Shown here: piece after piece, positions 1-8,758 of the stretch
Numbering within the stretch: the stretch's first letter is position 1
Layout: each line of letters begins with the position of its first letter
DNA from: DAOUTY01 sp964453665
Lineage (GTDB): Bacteria; Chloroflexota; Dehalococcoidia; SZUA-161
Direction: 5' to 3'
Assembly (NCBI GenBank): GCA_964453665.1
Contig: CAYVQT010000009.1
Span: 1-64,000 of the forward strand
DNA length: 64,000 nucleotides
Made by a program: the position numbers and the translations under genes
Notes under the pieces: generated by a model
Database searches by the model: none
Seen by the model: the letters and a program-made list of their open reading frames with translations, nothing else
What the model was told of the DNA's origin: nothing

Positions 1-193
1 TGCCGCCGGCGGCGTTGATCTCATCGGCAGCCAGGGTGGCCCCCATCCAGTGGTGCTCGCCCATCTGGAACTGCATCGGTCCGATTACGCCTACCTTTAT
101 TTCCTTCGCCTCCTCCTCATCGGCGCAACCGACTACTGTCATTACCAGAGAGGCGATCAACAGGATAATAGCCAGCTTGGTTACAGTCTTCAT
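1..193 (-). CDS. Branched-chain amino acid-type ABC transporter substrate-binding lipoprotein (partial, 5' end only)
   Basis: Only the first 64 codons lie in the window; the gene continues beyond base 1. The start is an ATG at 193 preceded by a strong purine run (AAGGGGGG, 6 nt upstream). The N-terminus is a lipoprotein signal: basic MKTVTK, a hydrophobic stretch, then the lipobox VVGC with the lipid-carrying Cys near residue 23. After an acidic linker the mature protein begins KVGVIGPM, followed by a GEHHWMGATLAADEINAAGG segment typical of the Peripla_BP_6 (LivJ/LivK) family, which delivers amino acids or other small acids to an ABC permease outside the membrane. The real ligand cannot be told from this fragment. 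Family call is fairly secure; substrate unknown. Confidence 0.8.
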   Translation of the reverse strand, partial: MKTVTKLAIILLIASLVMTVVGCADEEEAKEIKVGVIGPMQFQMGEHHWMGATLAADEINAAGG

Positions 194-235
194 ATTATTC
201 CCCCCTTAATTGACTATAGTATGTACCTTTCTGCA

Positions 236-241
236 ATTATA
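236..241 (-). promoter_or_regulatory. Candidate -10 element for the binding-lipoprotein gene
   Basis: On the minus strand the sequence reads TATAAT about 42 nt upstream of the ATG at 193. No convincing -35 hexamer sits 16-18 nt further up, so this is only half a promoter. The 194-491 stretch contains no gene that I can support. Confidence 0.3.
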
Positions 242-491
242 GCCTATACAATCACCTCCCTTCCCCCTGATCAAAGTCAGACTACTCAGCCATAGCCGCT
301 TCAATTGTTAACGTCTTACACGATTTGAAGCTGTTTGTCAAGAGCTTTAGGTACTTTTGGGTAAGATTCAATATGTTATATATACTACGGGCAGTTGCGG
401 AAATACCGTGGCATAATGCAATTATGAAAATGAGACCGGGGGCCGGGGCAGGGGAGGAAGGGCCATCTGAAATTCCATTGACAGCTGCTAT

Positions 492-3400
492 CTATAGCAC
501 AGCCTTTAGCTCAAGGGCAGATAAATCCTGAGCTATTATTGAGACTCCTTTCAGCCCCCTTCTCTGAACTTTTCCTTTGACTATCAGCCAGCCGGCACGA
601 AACAGGACCTGGCCGCATCTCTCCTGAACGTCGCCGAACACGGTTACGTCGGCTATCCCGGTACCGTCCTCCATTATCACGTAAACCACCCTGTTCCCAT
701 TCCTTGTCGGCGGTGTCTGGTAGCGGATTACAGACCCGGCGATTTTAACTGTCCTGCCGGTAGCTACTGAGGGCAGGTCTTTCATCCTGGTAAACCTGTT
801 ATCAAGCTGGTGGAAGTCTAAAGGATGTGCTGACAGGCTCAAGGACAGGAGCTCGCGTTCAACCAGCATCCTTGCTTTTTTATCAATGCGCCTGGCTTCA
901 TCCGGCAGTTCGTAACGCGGTTCGACATCTTCAAACAGGGGGGTTGTCCCCGTTAACACCCTGTGCTTTAGCTTCATCAACTGTGGGAGTTGCAGAAGCA
1001 GCTCGTTTCTCGCGCCGAGGGAATCGAAGGCTCCAACTCTCACCAGGTTCTCCACTATAGGCTGGCTCACACTGGTTCTCAGGACGAAGTCTCTCAGGGA
1101 CGTGAATTCGTTCTTAGCTCTCTCCGACAATATGGACTTCACCGCTTCATCCGACATGCCCTTTAGCTGCTTAAGGCTGATTCTTATTGCTCCGTCTTCC
1201 GCAGTGTAGCGGTCGCTGGAGCTGTTGATATCCAGGGGGAGTATTACGACGCCGGACCTCCTTGCCTCCGCAACCAGGACGCGAGGGGGATAGTAGCCCA
1301 TAGGCTGGTTGGACAGCAGGGCTGCGAAGAACTCGGCGGGATAATGGCACTTCAGCCAGAGGGTCTGATAGGAGAGGATGGCGTAGGCGGCGGCATGGGC
1401 CTTGCAGAACCCGTATGCGGCGAAGGCGGCCAGTTGCTCGAATACCTTCTCCGCTATCTTCCTGCTCACGCCGTTCTTAACGGAGGAGGAGATAAAGGAG
1501 TCACGCATCTTCTCCATCTCCTCTTCAGTCCGGTCGTGCGTCATTGCGCGCCTGAAGCCGTCCGCCTCTGCATAGCTCATCCCGGCCAGGTCATGAGCGA
1601 CCTCCAGCACCTGCTCCTGGTACAGAATTACTCCCAGCGTTTCGCCAAGCGCATTCCTGAGGCCGGGGTGAAGGTAGGTTACAGGCTCGGCCCCGTGCCT
1701 TCGCGGGAGATAGACCTTGTCCATATTGGATTTCAGAGGCCCCGGCCTCACCAGGGAGATCGAGACTATGATGTCCTCGAACCGGTCCGGCAGTAGCCTG
1801 CCCGCCATCTCCCTCTGTGCCGGTGACTCAAGCTGAAAGGTGCCTACGGTTTTACCATCCCTGAGCATGGCAAAGGATTCGGGGTCGTCTCTCGGTATGC
1901 CGTTTATGTCTATGTCGGTACCGCTGCCTTTTTTAATGCTGCTTAGCGTATCCTCGATAACGGTCAAAGTGGGGAGGGCCAGCAGGTCCATTTTGACTAT
2001 GCCCAGCTTCTCGATATCATCCTTATCGTACTGGCTGATGATGTCCCCTCCACTGGACCGTTCGAGCGGGACCAGGTCGGAAAGCCTGCCGTCTCCGATC
2101 AGTAGCCCTCCCAGGTGCACGGACAGGTGTCTGGGGAATCCGTCTATTGCGGCGCACAGCTTAAAGAAATTGGCGAGCTCGGGCTTACTGTAAACAGTGC
2201 TCATCTTCAGTTCAGGGAGAGACCCGGCCTGCTCAAGGAGTCTCGAAGCAGACAGGTAGTGAATGCCTCTGCAGGCCTCTTCGATTATCTCCTGCGGTAT
2301 TTGCAGGGCCTTGCCGACGTCACGGATAGCCCCTCTGGCCATGTAGGTATTGATGGTTGCCACACACGATACGTTCTCGGCGCCGTATTTACGATAGATA
2401 TAATCTCTCACCTCGTCCCTGCGCCTCCGGTCGATGTCAAGGTCGATATCGGGAGGTTCGTACCTTAGAGGATGCATAAAGCGCTCGAACAGAAGGTCGT
2501 ACTCGACAGGGTCGACATTGCTGATGTCCAGTGCATAGACAACCAGGCTGTCCACAGCGCTTCCCCTTGCCTGACAGGCTATCCCCCTTTCCCTCGCCCA
2601 CCGCACTATATCCCAGACCACCAGGAAGTAGCTGCAAAAACCGAGCTTCCTGATCGTGTCAAGCTCGCGCTCCAGGCGGCTCGCGATTCCGGGTGTCAGG
2701 CGTCCGTACTTATTTGAAGCCCCTGTGAAAGCCAGTTTCGACAGGTAGCTGTAGCCGGTTTCACCTTGGGGGATATCGAACCGGGGAAAGCGGGGTCTGC
2801 CCAGCTCCAGCTCCAGGTTGCATCTTGAGGCGATCTCCTCTGTTGCCTTTACCGCTTCGGGAAAATCCTTGAAGAGGGCGAGCATTTCGTCCTGTGATTT
2901 CAGATATTGTTCAACGGTTTGATAATCCTTCAATAGACGGACGGGTATGTTCCGGTCTATGGCGTTGAGGAGCTCCTTCACGGCGTACTCGTCCATTTTC
3001 GCATAGTGGACGTCATTGGTGGCCGCTGTCGGAATACGCTCTTCCCGGGCGAAGCTGGCCAGCCTGTAGGTATCGCGCATTCCTTTTCTTGAAGGGTGAT
3101 GGATAAGCTCGATAAAGAAGGCATCCCCAAAGATTTCTCTGTAGGAGCGCGCTGTCTCTCTGGCGAGATCGGTCTTACCTTTCTTAACGAGGGTGGGCAC
3201 CTCACCCCTGCCGCAGCCGCTCAGGGCGATCAGACCGCTGCCGTATTTTTGCAGCGTACTTTTGGTGGCCTGCGGGCTTCTGCCCCTGTTCGACAGGTGG
3301 GCTTCGGTTAACAACCGACAAAGGTTTGAGTAGCCTTTTATGTCCTTGCAGAGAAGAGTGAGGTGGTGCCCGCCCTCCAGGGTGACCTCCGCGCCTATGA

Positions 3401-3584
3401 TCGGTTTCACGCCCAACCTCCTGGCTTTCTCATAGAACCTTACTGCACCTGTCAGGCGGTCGTGGTCGGTGAGAGCCAGGGCGGGCATATCCAGCGCCTG
3501 CGCTTTTTTCAGGAGCCTGTCCATAGCGGAAGCCCCATCGAGGAAGCTGTACTGGGAATGGACATGGAGGTGAATAAAGCTCAT
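492..3584 (-). CDS. dnaE2: Error-prone DNA polymerase III alpha subunit, DnaE2/ImuC-like
   Basis: 1030 aa. The N-terminal PHP domain (about residues 1-200) has HLHVHSQYS and ALTDHD. The C-family polymerase core follows: the PPDIDLDI box carries two metal-binding aspartates and KMDLLALPT the third. Then come a helix-hairpin-helix region (about 830-880) and a C-terminal OB-fold (about 940-1000, VKIAGSVI...MEDGTG). The length fits the short DnaE2/ImuC group rather than replicative DnaE1 (about 1150-1200 aa). It starts 9 nt after a small DUF6504-like gene, and both sit behind a promoter with an SOS-like box, which fits damage-inducible translesion synthesis. No ImuA or ImuB gene is next to it. 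It could still be the main replicase in this lineage, but length and promoter argue against that. Confidence 0.85.
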   Translation of the reverse strand: MSFIHLHVHSQYSFLDGASAMDRLLKKAQALDMPALALTDHDRLTGAVRFYEKARRLGVKPIIGAEVTLEGGHHLTLLCKDIKGYSNLCRLLTEAHLSNRGRSPQATKSTLQKYGSGLIALSGCGRGEVPTLVKKGKTDLARETARSYREIFGDAFFIELIHHPSRKGMRDTYRLASFAREERIPTAATNDVHYAKMDEYAVKELLNAIDRNIPVRLLKDYQTVEQYLKSQDEMLALFKDFPEAVKATEEIASRCNLELELGRPRFPRFDIPQGETGYSYLSKLAFTGASNKYGRLTPGIASRLERELDTIRKLGFCSYFLVVWDIVRWARERGIACQARGSAVDSLVVYALDISNVDPVEYDLLFERFMHPLRYEPPDIDLDIDRRRRDEVRDYIYRKYGAENVSCVATINTYMARGAIRDVGKALQIPQEIIEEACRGIHYLSASRLLEQAGSLPELKMSTVYSKPELANFFKLCAAIDGFPRHLSVHLGGLLIGDGRLSDLVPLERSSGGDIISQYDKDDIEKLGIVKMDLLALPTLTVIEDTLSSIKKGSGTDIDINGIPRDDPESFAMLRDGKTVGTFQLESPAQREMAGRLLPDRFEDIIVSISLVRPGPLKSNMDKVYLPRRHGAEPVTYLHPGLRNALGETLGVILYQEQVLEVAHDLAGMSYAEADGFRRAMTHDRTEEEMEKMRDSFISSSVKNGVSRKIAEKVFEQLAAFAAYGFCKAHAAAYAILSYQTLWLKCHYPAEFFAALLSNQPMGYYPPRVLVAEARRSGVVILPLDINSSSDRYTAEDGAIRISLKQLKGMSDEAVKSILSERAKNEFTSLRDFVLRTSVSQPIVENLVRVGAFDSLGARNELLLQLPQLMKLKHRVLTGTTPLFEDVEPRYELPDEARRIDKKARMLVERELLSLSLSAHPLDFHQLDNRFTRMKDLPSVATGRTVKIAGSVIRYQTPPTRNGNRVVYVIMEDGTGIADVTVFGDVQERCGQVLFRAGWLIVKGKVQRRGLKGVSIIAQDLSALELKAVL

Positions 3585-3593
3585 CGCTCCGCC

Positions 3594-3842
3594 TTAATCG
3601 AGGACCCTGGAGAGAAACCACTCTTCCCCAAGCCTGCAAAGCTCGTAGATGCCGGCGCTGGTGTTCCTGGCGTTTACGCGGAGGAAGAGGCGCACCGCTT
3701 CTCCGTCCCACCACTCGGAGGGCTCTCGCCAGCAGTCGATAACCTCCAGGACTCTGTAGAGACGCTTTCGCCATATGAATGCGGTTATCATGGAGTCCTC
3801 GTTCTGATGGACCTTGACCGGTTCACCGATGAGCTTTGACAT
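3594..3842 (-). CDS. Small DUF6504-like protein, first gene of the dnaE2 operon
   Basis: 82 aa, starting MSKLIGEPV, with FIWRKRLYRVLEVID and a WW-containing middle. This resembles the small DUF6504 family, which from memory is often encoded beside or fused to Y-family and DnaE2 polymerases. The stop is 9 nt before the polymerase start, so the two are surely cotranscribed. No catalytic motif is visible; a structural or accessory role in the mutasome is an inference. The ATG at 3842 is used because it is the first in-frame start after the promoter; a clear Shine-Dalgarno sequence is missing, only a GGGG run about 9 nt upstream. Confidence 0.65.
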   Translation of the reverse strand: MSKLIGEPVKVHQNEDSMITAFIWRKRLYRVLEVIDCWREPSEWWDGEAVRLFLRVNARNTSAGIYELCRLGEEWFLSRVLD

Positions 3843-3868
3843 TTCATTAACCCCGGAGGGGAACTATA

Positions 3869-3898
3869 ATTATAGTAGAACATATGTACTATTGTCAA
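3869..3898 (-). promoter_or_regulatory. Sigma70-type promoter of the dnaE2 operon
   Basis: On the minus strand a perfect TTGACA (3893-3898) and a perfect TATAAT (3869-3874) are separated by 18 nt. The -10 lies 26 nt upstream of the ATG at 3842. It is the best promoter in the window by match to consensus. Confidence 0.8.
3878..3889. promoter_or_regulatory. LexA/DinR-type SOS box within the dnaE2 promoter
   Basis: GAACATATGTAC lies between the -35 and -10 elements. The Gram-positive-type LexA consensus is GAAC-N4-GTTC, so there is a single mismatch in the second half, and the surrounding sequence is also partly palindromic. Position inside the spacer is ideal for repression. That Dehalococcoides LexA uses this Gram-positive-type motif is recalled from the literature. 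Confidence 0.65.
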
Positions 3899-3940
3899 GG
3901 GGGGTTGTAAACAACAAACAGTGATTAACGATGGTAGGGG

Positions 3941-4004
3941 CAGACCGATGCGTCTGCCCTGAGTATGTAGGGGCGCGGTTACCGCGCCCCTACATACTCA
4001 GGGC
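3941..4004. repeat. GC-rich palindromic repeat (GTAGGGGCG family)
   Basis: Two nested hairpins. The small one has GGGCAGAC/GTCTGCCC arms (within 3938-3960). The large one has perfect 24-bp arms, 3956-3979 and 3981-4004, with a single-base loop at 3980. Its core GTAGGGGCG...CGCCCCTAC recurs at 8847-8874. Intergenic, no coding role. Confidence 0.85.
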
Positions 4005-4464
4005 GAACGGTTTAGATCTGTTTTCAGGAGAATGACACGTAAATGCGTACATTACGAACATCGATGTATTCTTTAATCGCTGTTCTGAGATGTGAGCGAC
4101 CTGTCATGGCAATTGAAATTGTCATGTCCTATCAACCGGGGTGGCGAAAGGGTGTAGGCTGGCCGATGTCGGCCAGCCTACACCCTTTCGCCGATCTGTG
4201 CCGGGACCCTTTGACTTGTGCCGGTGATCAGCTTTGCCCGGAAAGACTGGTTGATATTTAGGGAGAGTTTTTGCTGTCATGATACAAAAAAGGGCGACAA
4301 AGGTACAATTTATTGAACTTATGAAGCTAAGGCCCCGTATGATTAAACATTGGACTTTTTAGGGAGCCAGCGGAAAAGCGAGTGAAGAATAGAAAAATTA
4401 AGGGACCTGTTTCGCTAGCCGATCTATCTCAATCGCCGGTGCCGGATCGCACCCTCTCTCCATT
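4005..4464. other. Non-coding stretch upstream of dnaE2 operon and downstream of the methyltransferase
   Basis: Apart from the inverted repeat at 4143-4192 I see no gene, RNA or clear terminator in these 460 bases. A 72-codon open frame at 4043-4261 runs across the palindrome and has no ribosome binding site or family resemblance. Confidence 0.6.
4143..4192. repeat. Perfect 24-bp inverted repeat (GGCC-N6-GGCC core)
   Basis: Arms 4143-4166 and 4169-4192 are exact reverse complements around a 2-nt loop (TG). The core AGGCTGGCCGATGTCGGCC is nearly the same as that of 31959-31992, with paired changes that keep the stem. Confidence 0.85.
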
Positions 4465-5163
4465 TCACTTCGTGGCATGACCCAAGTACATGATAGCGGT
4501 AGACGGTAGTAGCCCAAATACTGGTTCCAGTCGGTGGTTGATGCGGATGGGGCCCATTCCCGTCATGGAGGCAACTCTGAAGCCGAGAGACTCCAGTTCA
4601 ACCTTCAACTCGCTGGGTCGGATAAACCTATTGGGGTCATGCATTCCTTTGGGCATGATTCTTAGAATATCCTCCAGCAGAATAACAGCCAGAAAACGCG
4701 CGGCCCAGGTCCGGTTGATGGTATCGAAGAAGAACACACCTCCTGGGCGTAGTACTCTATGTATCTCAGCCAGTACCCTATGAACGTCAAGTACATGCTC
4801 CAGAACATCCACGCCCACTACCCTGTCCATTGAGTCGTTATCCAGCGGGAGTGATTCTCCTGCGCCAGCAAGGTAGCATATATCCATTTGATGTGTTCGG
4901 GCGTGTTTATGCGCTACTCTGAGCACCGTATACCATGGGTCTATCCCAAACACGCGAGCTCCGCGACTCATGAGTGCTTCAGCCATAAACCCTCCACCAC
5001 AGCCAAGATCGAGGGTATTCAAACCTTCCCAATTAGGGTCAACACGATCGAAGTAGGCTAATCTGGCACGAACCTGGTTCGACAGCATACGAAGGAAGTA
5101 CCTTGAGCCATCCCACCAGGCTTCAACATGCTCATCGTGGGCTGACAGTTCGCCTATTCTCAT
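4465..5163 (-). CDS. Class I SAM-dependent methyltransferase, UbiG-like
   Basis: 232 aa. Motif I is LDLGCGGGFMAEAL (about residues 53-66), followed by the acidic ribose-binding residue in VFGIDPW, post-I DRVVGVDVLEHV and the VLRPGGVFFFDT motif. This is the UbiG/Coq3-like O-methyltransferase pattern (Methyltransf_11/25). The C-terminal part (HDPNRFIRPSEL, then GMGPIRI) also matches UbiG-type proteins. No ubiquinone or menaquinone gene is nearby, so the acceptor is unknown. It stands alone between non-coding stretches. A start at 5163 gives an N-terminus typical of the family, with only a weak AGAAG-like ribosome site. Confidence 0.8.
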   Translation of the reverse strand: MRIGELSAHDEHVEAWWDGSRYFLRMLSNQVRARLAYFDRVDPNWEGLNTLDLGCGGGFMAEALMSRGARVFGIDPWYTVLRVAHKHARTHQMDICYLAGAGESLPLDNDSMDRVVGVDVLEHVLDVHRVLAEIHRVLRPGGVFFFDTINRTWAARFLAVILLEDILRIMPKGMHDPNRFIRPSELKVELESLGFRVASMTGMGPIRINHRLEPVFGLLPSTAIMYLGHATK

Positions 5164-5313
5164 CTTCTGACCATTTGCATTAATATGATTGACTAGGGCT
5201 TAGTCGATAATCAGTCTAGGAGCGCAAACAACGGTGGATTCACGGGGATACCGCGGCGCACATTATTCCTTGCGCATTCCCGCCTTAGGTTTACCTATGT
5301 AGCTCCATAGCCG

Positions 5314-5481
5314 TTATGGCGAGTGCCTGCCCAGTGCTAACGAGGCAAGCAACCCGGCCAACCCGAGGAAGACAAAACCTGTTATAATCTGTGAATCCGA
5401 GAAGTCTCCGGCAAAACCTACACCCAGAAGTAAAGCTCCGGTCAAAACGAGCAGTCCTACAAGTGCTCTCGCGATGTCCAT
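5314..5481 (-). CDS. Small two-helix membrane protein (55 aa)
   Basis: A short frame with an excellent ribosome site (TAGGAGG, 7 nt before the ATG at 5481). The product starts MDIARALVGLLVLTG and has two hydrophobic segments (about residues 5-23 and 32-50) joined by a short polar GDFSDSQ turn, ending in GRHSP. A TATAAT lies about 30 nt upstream of the start. It belongs to no family I know; composition and layout suggest a hairpin inner-membrane protein. A longer frame over the same bases (5291-5521) lacks these features. Confidence 0.65.
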   Translation of the reverse strand: MDIARALVGLLVLTGALLLGVGFAGDFSDSQIITGFVFLGLAGLLASLALGRHSP

Positions 5482-5581
5482 TTCGGCCTCCTATAAAAAT
5501 GTTTTGCGCATTATAGCACACGGCTGAATGCGTAGGAAGAGTGGAAGCTGAGAGCCGAAGCTGAAATTACCGGTGGGAGAA

Positions 5582-5695
5582 ATGAAACCGAAGAAATGCA
5601 GAGGATGCGGGCGCCCTGTCAGAGAGACAGTGGGCGGGTCCGGTTACTGCAAGAAGTGCGTAGCCAGGGCTCAGGCCGAGAGAAAGAGTAAGTGA
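5582..5695 (+). CDS. Tiny zinc-ribbon protein (37 aa)
   Basis: ATG at 5582, preceded by GGTGGGAGA. The product has two knuckles, CRGC and CKKC, separated by 13 residues, and a very basic C-terminus ending ERKSK. Such a C-x2-C...C-x2-C layout binds one zinc ion and is common in tiny nucleic-acid or adaptor proteins. It is oriented away from the small membrane gene at 5314-5481. Function unknown; the cysteine spacing and ribosome site are the reason to call it. Confidence 0.6.
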   Translation: MKPKKCRGCGRPVRETVGGSGYCKKCVARAQAERKSK

Positions 5696-5870
5696 GAATT
5701 GGTCAATCCAGGGCAGGCGCTGGAACCGTATTTACATCTGGTCAGGGGGAGTGGTCCTGCCAGCACCTATTTTTTATTAAGATAAAGCTCGGGGCATTTA
5801 TAGGCTTGCCCGGACTTATATAAGACGCTGATGCGGGTCTACCGTGATGCTCTTCTCAGGGAAGATTTCC

Positions 5871-6266
5871 CTAGACCTGTTGGCGGCTGAGCCGGGTAGA
5901 GGCCGCTTCGTCCATCAGCGAACCACTCATCGAGGTCATTCTGAAAATCGTCGTACCACAAACCGAGCAGTCCCCTTGAATAGCGGCGCTGCCGTCGGGC
6001 ATTAAAACCCGTTTCGGTTTTACAATGGGCTTCATTTCAAGGCAGTGCGTGCAGTACATTTCAAGCGTCGCAGGTTGACCTTCATCTTTCTGGACTGCTT
6101 CGGTATGCTCGCGGCGCACTAAACGCTTTCCCTTCTGTAATTCTGCCAGTATCTCACCCTGTTGTTTCCTCAACTCGGCAATCTCTTTTCTCAACTCTTT
6201 GAGTTTCTCGGAAGTCTCACGCCTGAATTCCTGTAATTGCTTGGATATTTCCGCTAGTGGCTCCAT
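5871..6266 (-). CDS. Coiled-coil protein with C-terminal DUF5679-like zinc ribbon
   Basis: 131 aa from the ATG at 6266, which has GGGGGT 7 nt upstream; a GTG 9 nt earlier is open too but sits inside that ribosome site. Residues 5-45 form a charged heptad coiled coil (ISKQLQEFRRETSEKLKELR). After a linker, residues about 70-115 have YCTHC, then AAIQGDCSVCGTTIFRM, which matches the DUF5679 pattern of two CxxC pairs and a GxCPxCGT box. It is probably a cytosolic zinc-binding protein that oligomerises through its N-terminus. It sits just downstream of the molybdopterin oxidoreductase on the same strand, 169 nt apart; a functional link is not shown. Confidence 0.65.
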   Translation of the reverse strand: MEPLAEISKQLQEFRRETSEKLKELRKEIAELRKQQGEILAELQKGKRLVRREHTEAVQKDEGQPATLEMYCTHCLEMKPIVKPKRVLMPDGSAAIQGDCSVCGTTIFRMTSMSGSLMDEAASTRLSRQQV

Positions 6267-6435
6267 GTCTTGCACCCCCTGCTGACGCTTACTGCAACAG
6301 AATAACCGTGTGGGGCTTCAAATGCAACGCCTGCCGGATACATCTTCTTGGGTTTGACAGCAAGCGTTTCCTTTTCAGCTTTCACGGTTTACGGGTAGTG
6401 AGAGGCCAGCGAAAGGGACATGATAAAAGGGAAAG

Positions 6436-8643
6436 TCATAATTTTTCCACCTGGACCAGGGCTGTATTGGTACAGCATGCGCCTCCCGGAGAATATTTGT
6501 CATTGGTCAGCACGTTGGCGCATCCTCCTCGATCAACCCCGTTCTCATCGGGTTCATACCAGGCGCCCTGGGGAACATCCACCACGCCGGGTATTATCCC
6601 CTGGCTCACTTTAGCCGGGATGATCATCCGGCCCCTGTCATTAAACACCCTGACAAGTTCTCCGTCCTTAATGCCTCTCGCTTTGGCATCTGATGAGCTT
6701 ATTAATACGGTTTGAGGCAGCAACTCCTGTAACCAGGGTACTTTGTGAAATTGTGAATGCGCTCGTCCCTTGAAGTGAGTCGTGATAAGCTGCAGGGGAT
6801 ATTTCTCAGAGAGAGGGTCGTTGGAATCCTCCCATGAATCCATATACTTGGGTACCGGGGGAATCTCCGGGTTATTCATCTCGGCGATTAGCTGCGAATA
6901 GATTTCGATTTTACCCGAGGGGGTGGGAAAAGGATTGTTCTCCGGGTCTTCGATCTGCTCACGAAAAGCCACGTGAGGCTCAGCGGGATGCATTTTATGG
7001 AGTCCCTGTTTCTTGAAAGCGTCGTAGTCCTCGATATACGGGCAGTCTTTCACCATGTCTCTTAGAGTCTCGTCCTCTGTCTTATCGAAGAAGTGCGGTA
7101 TATCCAGCCTTTTTGCCAGTTCCCTGCATATATCCAGTGACGATTTCGACTCACCCAGCGGCTCGATTGCTTTATTCTGGTATCCGTAGAACCAGGTGGC
7201 AGACCACTGGGCTATATCATTCCTCTCCAGAAACGTGCTGCAGGGCAGAAGGATGTCTGCGAATTTAGCCCCGGGAGTCATAAATTGTTCGTGCATGACG
7301 ATGAACTCAAGAGATTTTGACTTCAGCGCTTCAATGTTCCTGTTTACGTTGAGATACTGATTTGGATAGCTGGTGCCGGCTAAATAAAGCAGCTTGTAGT
7401 CCGCGGGGTATCCGCCCGCTTTGCCTTTTAGTATGGCGTCCGCCATTTTCGAGACATGAAAGCTGCCTGCGCCCCAGGGCCAGATCCTGCGGAGCGGCAG
7501 CATGTCTTCAGGCGGAGCCGAGTTCGCCTCCAGGAGGTTGGGGATAATATCGGGGATACCCATTATCATGAATGGGAAGGGCACAAGCCCCGCCGGCCAG
7601 GAGCGCTGTGCCGCGCTGCCGCCGTTAATACCTATATTACCCGTCATGGCGGAGAGCGTTATAGCTGCCCGATGGTACTGCTCACCCCTGGCGGAACGCC
7701 CCGGCCCTATCCCGGCGATGAGCGCCGCCGGTTTTGTAGTAGCGTATGTTCTGGCAAGCTCTGCAATAACCGGAGCACGGATCCCTGTAACGGGTTCGGC
7801 CCATGCTGGCGTTTTAGGGATTCCGTCCTCATCGCCCGTTACATAGTCTTTATATTTATCGAATCCGTGGGTATATTTATCGAGGAATCGCCGGTCTTGC
7901 AGGTTCTCACTAAGTATCACGTAAGCCATAGCGGCCATCATGGCCGCGTCTGTTCCAGGTCGAATGGGAATCCACTGGTGAGCAAAAGCGGCAGTCGTCT
8001 CCGTGTGTCTGGGGTCTACAGAGACTATTCTACAGCCTGCCTCTTTTGCCTGAGCAAGCCACCAGGCAGTATTCGTGTCCTGTATAGTTACCGCTGGATT
8101 CCAGCCCCACATTATTATCATGCGGGAGTTCAGGAAGTCCTCACGGGAGCTTTGGGAAGACATCGTTCCGTAGGTGGTCAACTCGGCAAAAGTTCCCCCT
8201 TCGTAGGAGAAATATCCCCAGGACGTAGAATAACCGCCCGCCATGGCTAATAGCTTCTCCACGACCATGGCTGCCGTATGAACGAAGTTCATGTCGCCAA
8301 CCGAGGTCTTAAGCAGTATGGACCGGGGCCCGTAGGTATCCCTTACCCGTTTGATTTCACCCGCTACCGTTTCAAGGGCCTCATCCCACGTGATACGCTC
8401 GAATTTGCCCTCACCCCTCTCACCGGTTCTTCGCAAAGGGTAGAGCAGGCGGTCGGGATGATAGACCCTTTGCCTGTACGCTCTACCCTTCAGGCAAGCT
8501 CTGGCCTGCGGTTCCTCCCCGTCGTCGGTCTCGATTCGTGTGATAACGCCGTTTTTAACGTGGACCTTGAGCCCGCAGGCCCCGCCGCAATGACTGCAGC
8601 ACGTCGTCATTATCACCTGCTCTTCTGCCGGGTTTTCTCTCAT
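6436..8643 (-). CDS. Molybdopterin oxidoreductase, DMSO reductase superfamily (single-subunit, cytoplasmic)
   Basis: 735 aa. The N-terminal [4Fe-4S] motif is CSHCGGACGLKV followed about 30 residues later by ARACLKG. Molybdopterin-binding segments include MWGWNPAV, VDPRHTET and RPGTDAAMMAAM, and the C-terminal guanylate-binding domain has LITTHFKGRAHSQF and PQGAWYEPDENG. There is no twin-arginine signal, so the enzyme is cytoplasmic. The region that should contribute the metal ligand (TYGTMSSQSS) has serines and no cysteine or selenocysteine. No FeS subunit or membrane anchor is encoded nearby, so its electron partner is unknown; candidates range from acetylene-hydratase-like to BisC-like and polysulfide or thiosulfate reductase-like enzymes. 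The start has AGGTG at a good distance. Confidence 0.85.
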   Translation of the reverse strand: MRENPAEEQVIMTTCCSHCGGACGLKVHVKNGVITRIETDDGEEPQARACLKGRAYRQRVYHPDRLLYPLRRTGERGEGKFERITWDEALETVAGEIKRVRDTYGPRSILLKTSVGDMNFVHTAAMVVEKLLAMAGGYSTSWGYFSYEGGTFAELTTYGTMSSQSSREDFLNSRMIIMWGWNPAVTIQDTNTAWWLAQAKEAGCRIVSVDPRHTETTAAFAHQWIPIRPGTDAAMMAAMAYVILSENLQDRRFLDKYTHGFDKYKDYVTGDEDGIPKTPAWAEPVTGIRAPVIAELARTYATTKPAALIAGIGPGRSARGEQYHRAAITLSAMTGNIGINGGSAAQRSWPAGLVPFPFMIMGIPDIIPNLLEANSAPPEDMLPLRRIWPWGAGSFHVSKMADAILKGKAGGYPADYKLLYLAGTSYPNQYLNVNRNIEALKSKSLEFIVMHEQFMTPGAKFADILLPCSTFLERNDIAQWSATWFYGYQNKAIEPLGESKSSLDICRELAKRLDIPHFFDKTEDETLRDMVKDCPYIEDYDAFKKQGLHKMHPAEPHVAFREQIEDPENNPFPTPSGKIEIYSQLIAEMNNPEIPPVPKYMDSWEDSNDPLSEKYPLQLITTHFKGRAHSQFHKVPWLQELLPQTVLISSSDAKARGIKDGELVRVFNDRGRMIIPAKVSQGIIPGVVDVPQGAWYEPDENGVDRGGCANVLTNDKYSPGGACCTNTALVQVEKL

Positions 8644-8710
8644 ATTTCACCTCAGGATGAGCTAATGCTATCAATCTATACAGGAGATGTCAAAGCGGGT
8701 TCGAGATCGG

Positions 8711-8739
8711 TAGCGTCGTGATTCCTATCACGACGGGTA
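8711..8739 (+). repeat. REP-like element, GTAGCGTCG...TCCT...CGACGGGT family
   Basis: Arms CGTCGTGAT (8714-8722) and ATCACGACG (8727-8735) flank the loop TCCT. The same layout (GTAGCxTyG arm, TCCT loop, then a CGGG or CAGG tail) occurs twice at 38162-38220, in opposite orientation to each other. Confidence 0.7.
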
Positions 8740-8758
8740 ATTCGTCGCCACTGGCATT

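Noticed and set aside
492..3584. Replicative DnaE1 instead of DnaE2
   Set aside because: Length (1030 aa), the DUF6504-like partner and the SOS-like promoter favour the error-prone type, although a phylogeny would be needed for proof.
5291..5521. 76-codon minus-strand frame
   Set aside because: The overlapping 55-codon frame 5314-5481 has the ribosome site and a clear two-helix membrane pattern; this one is a frame shadow.
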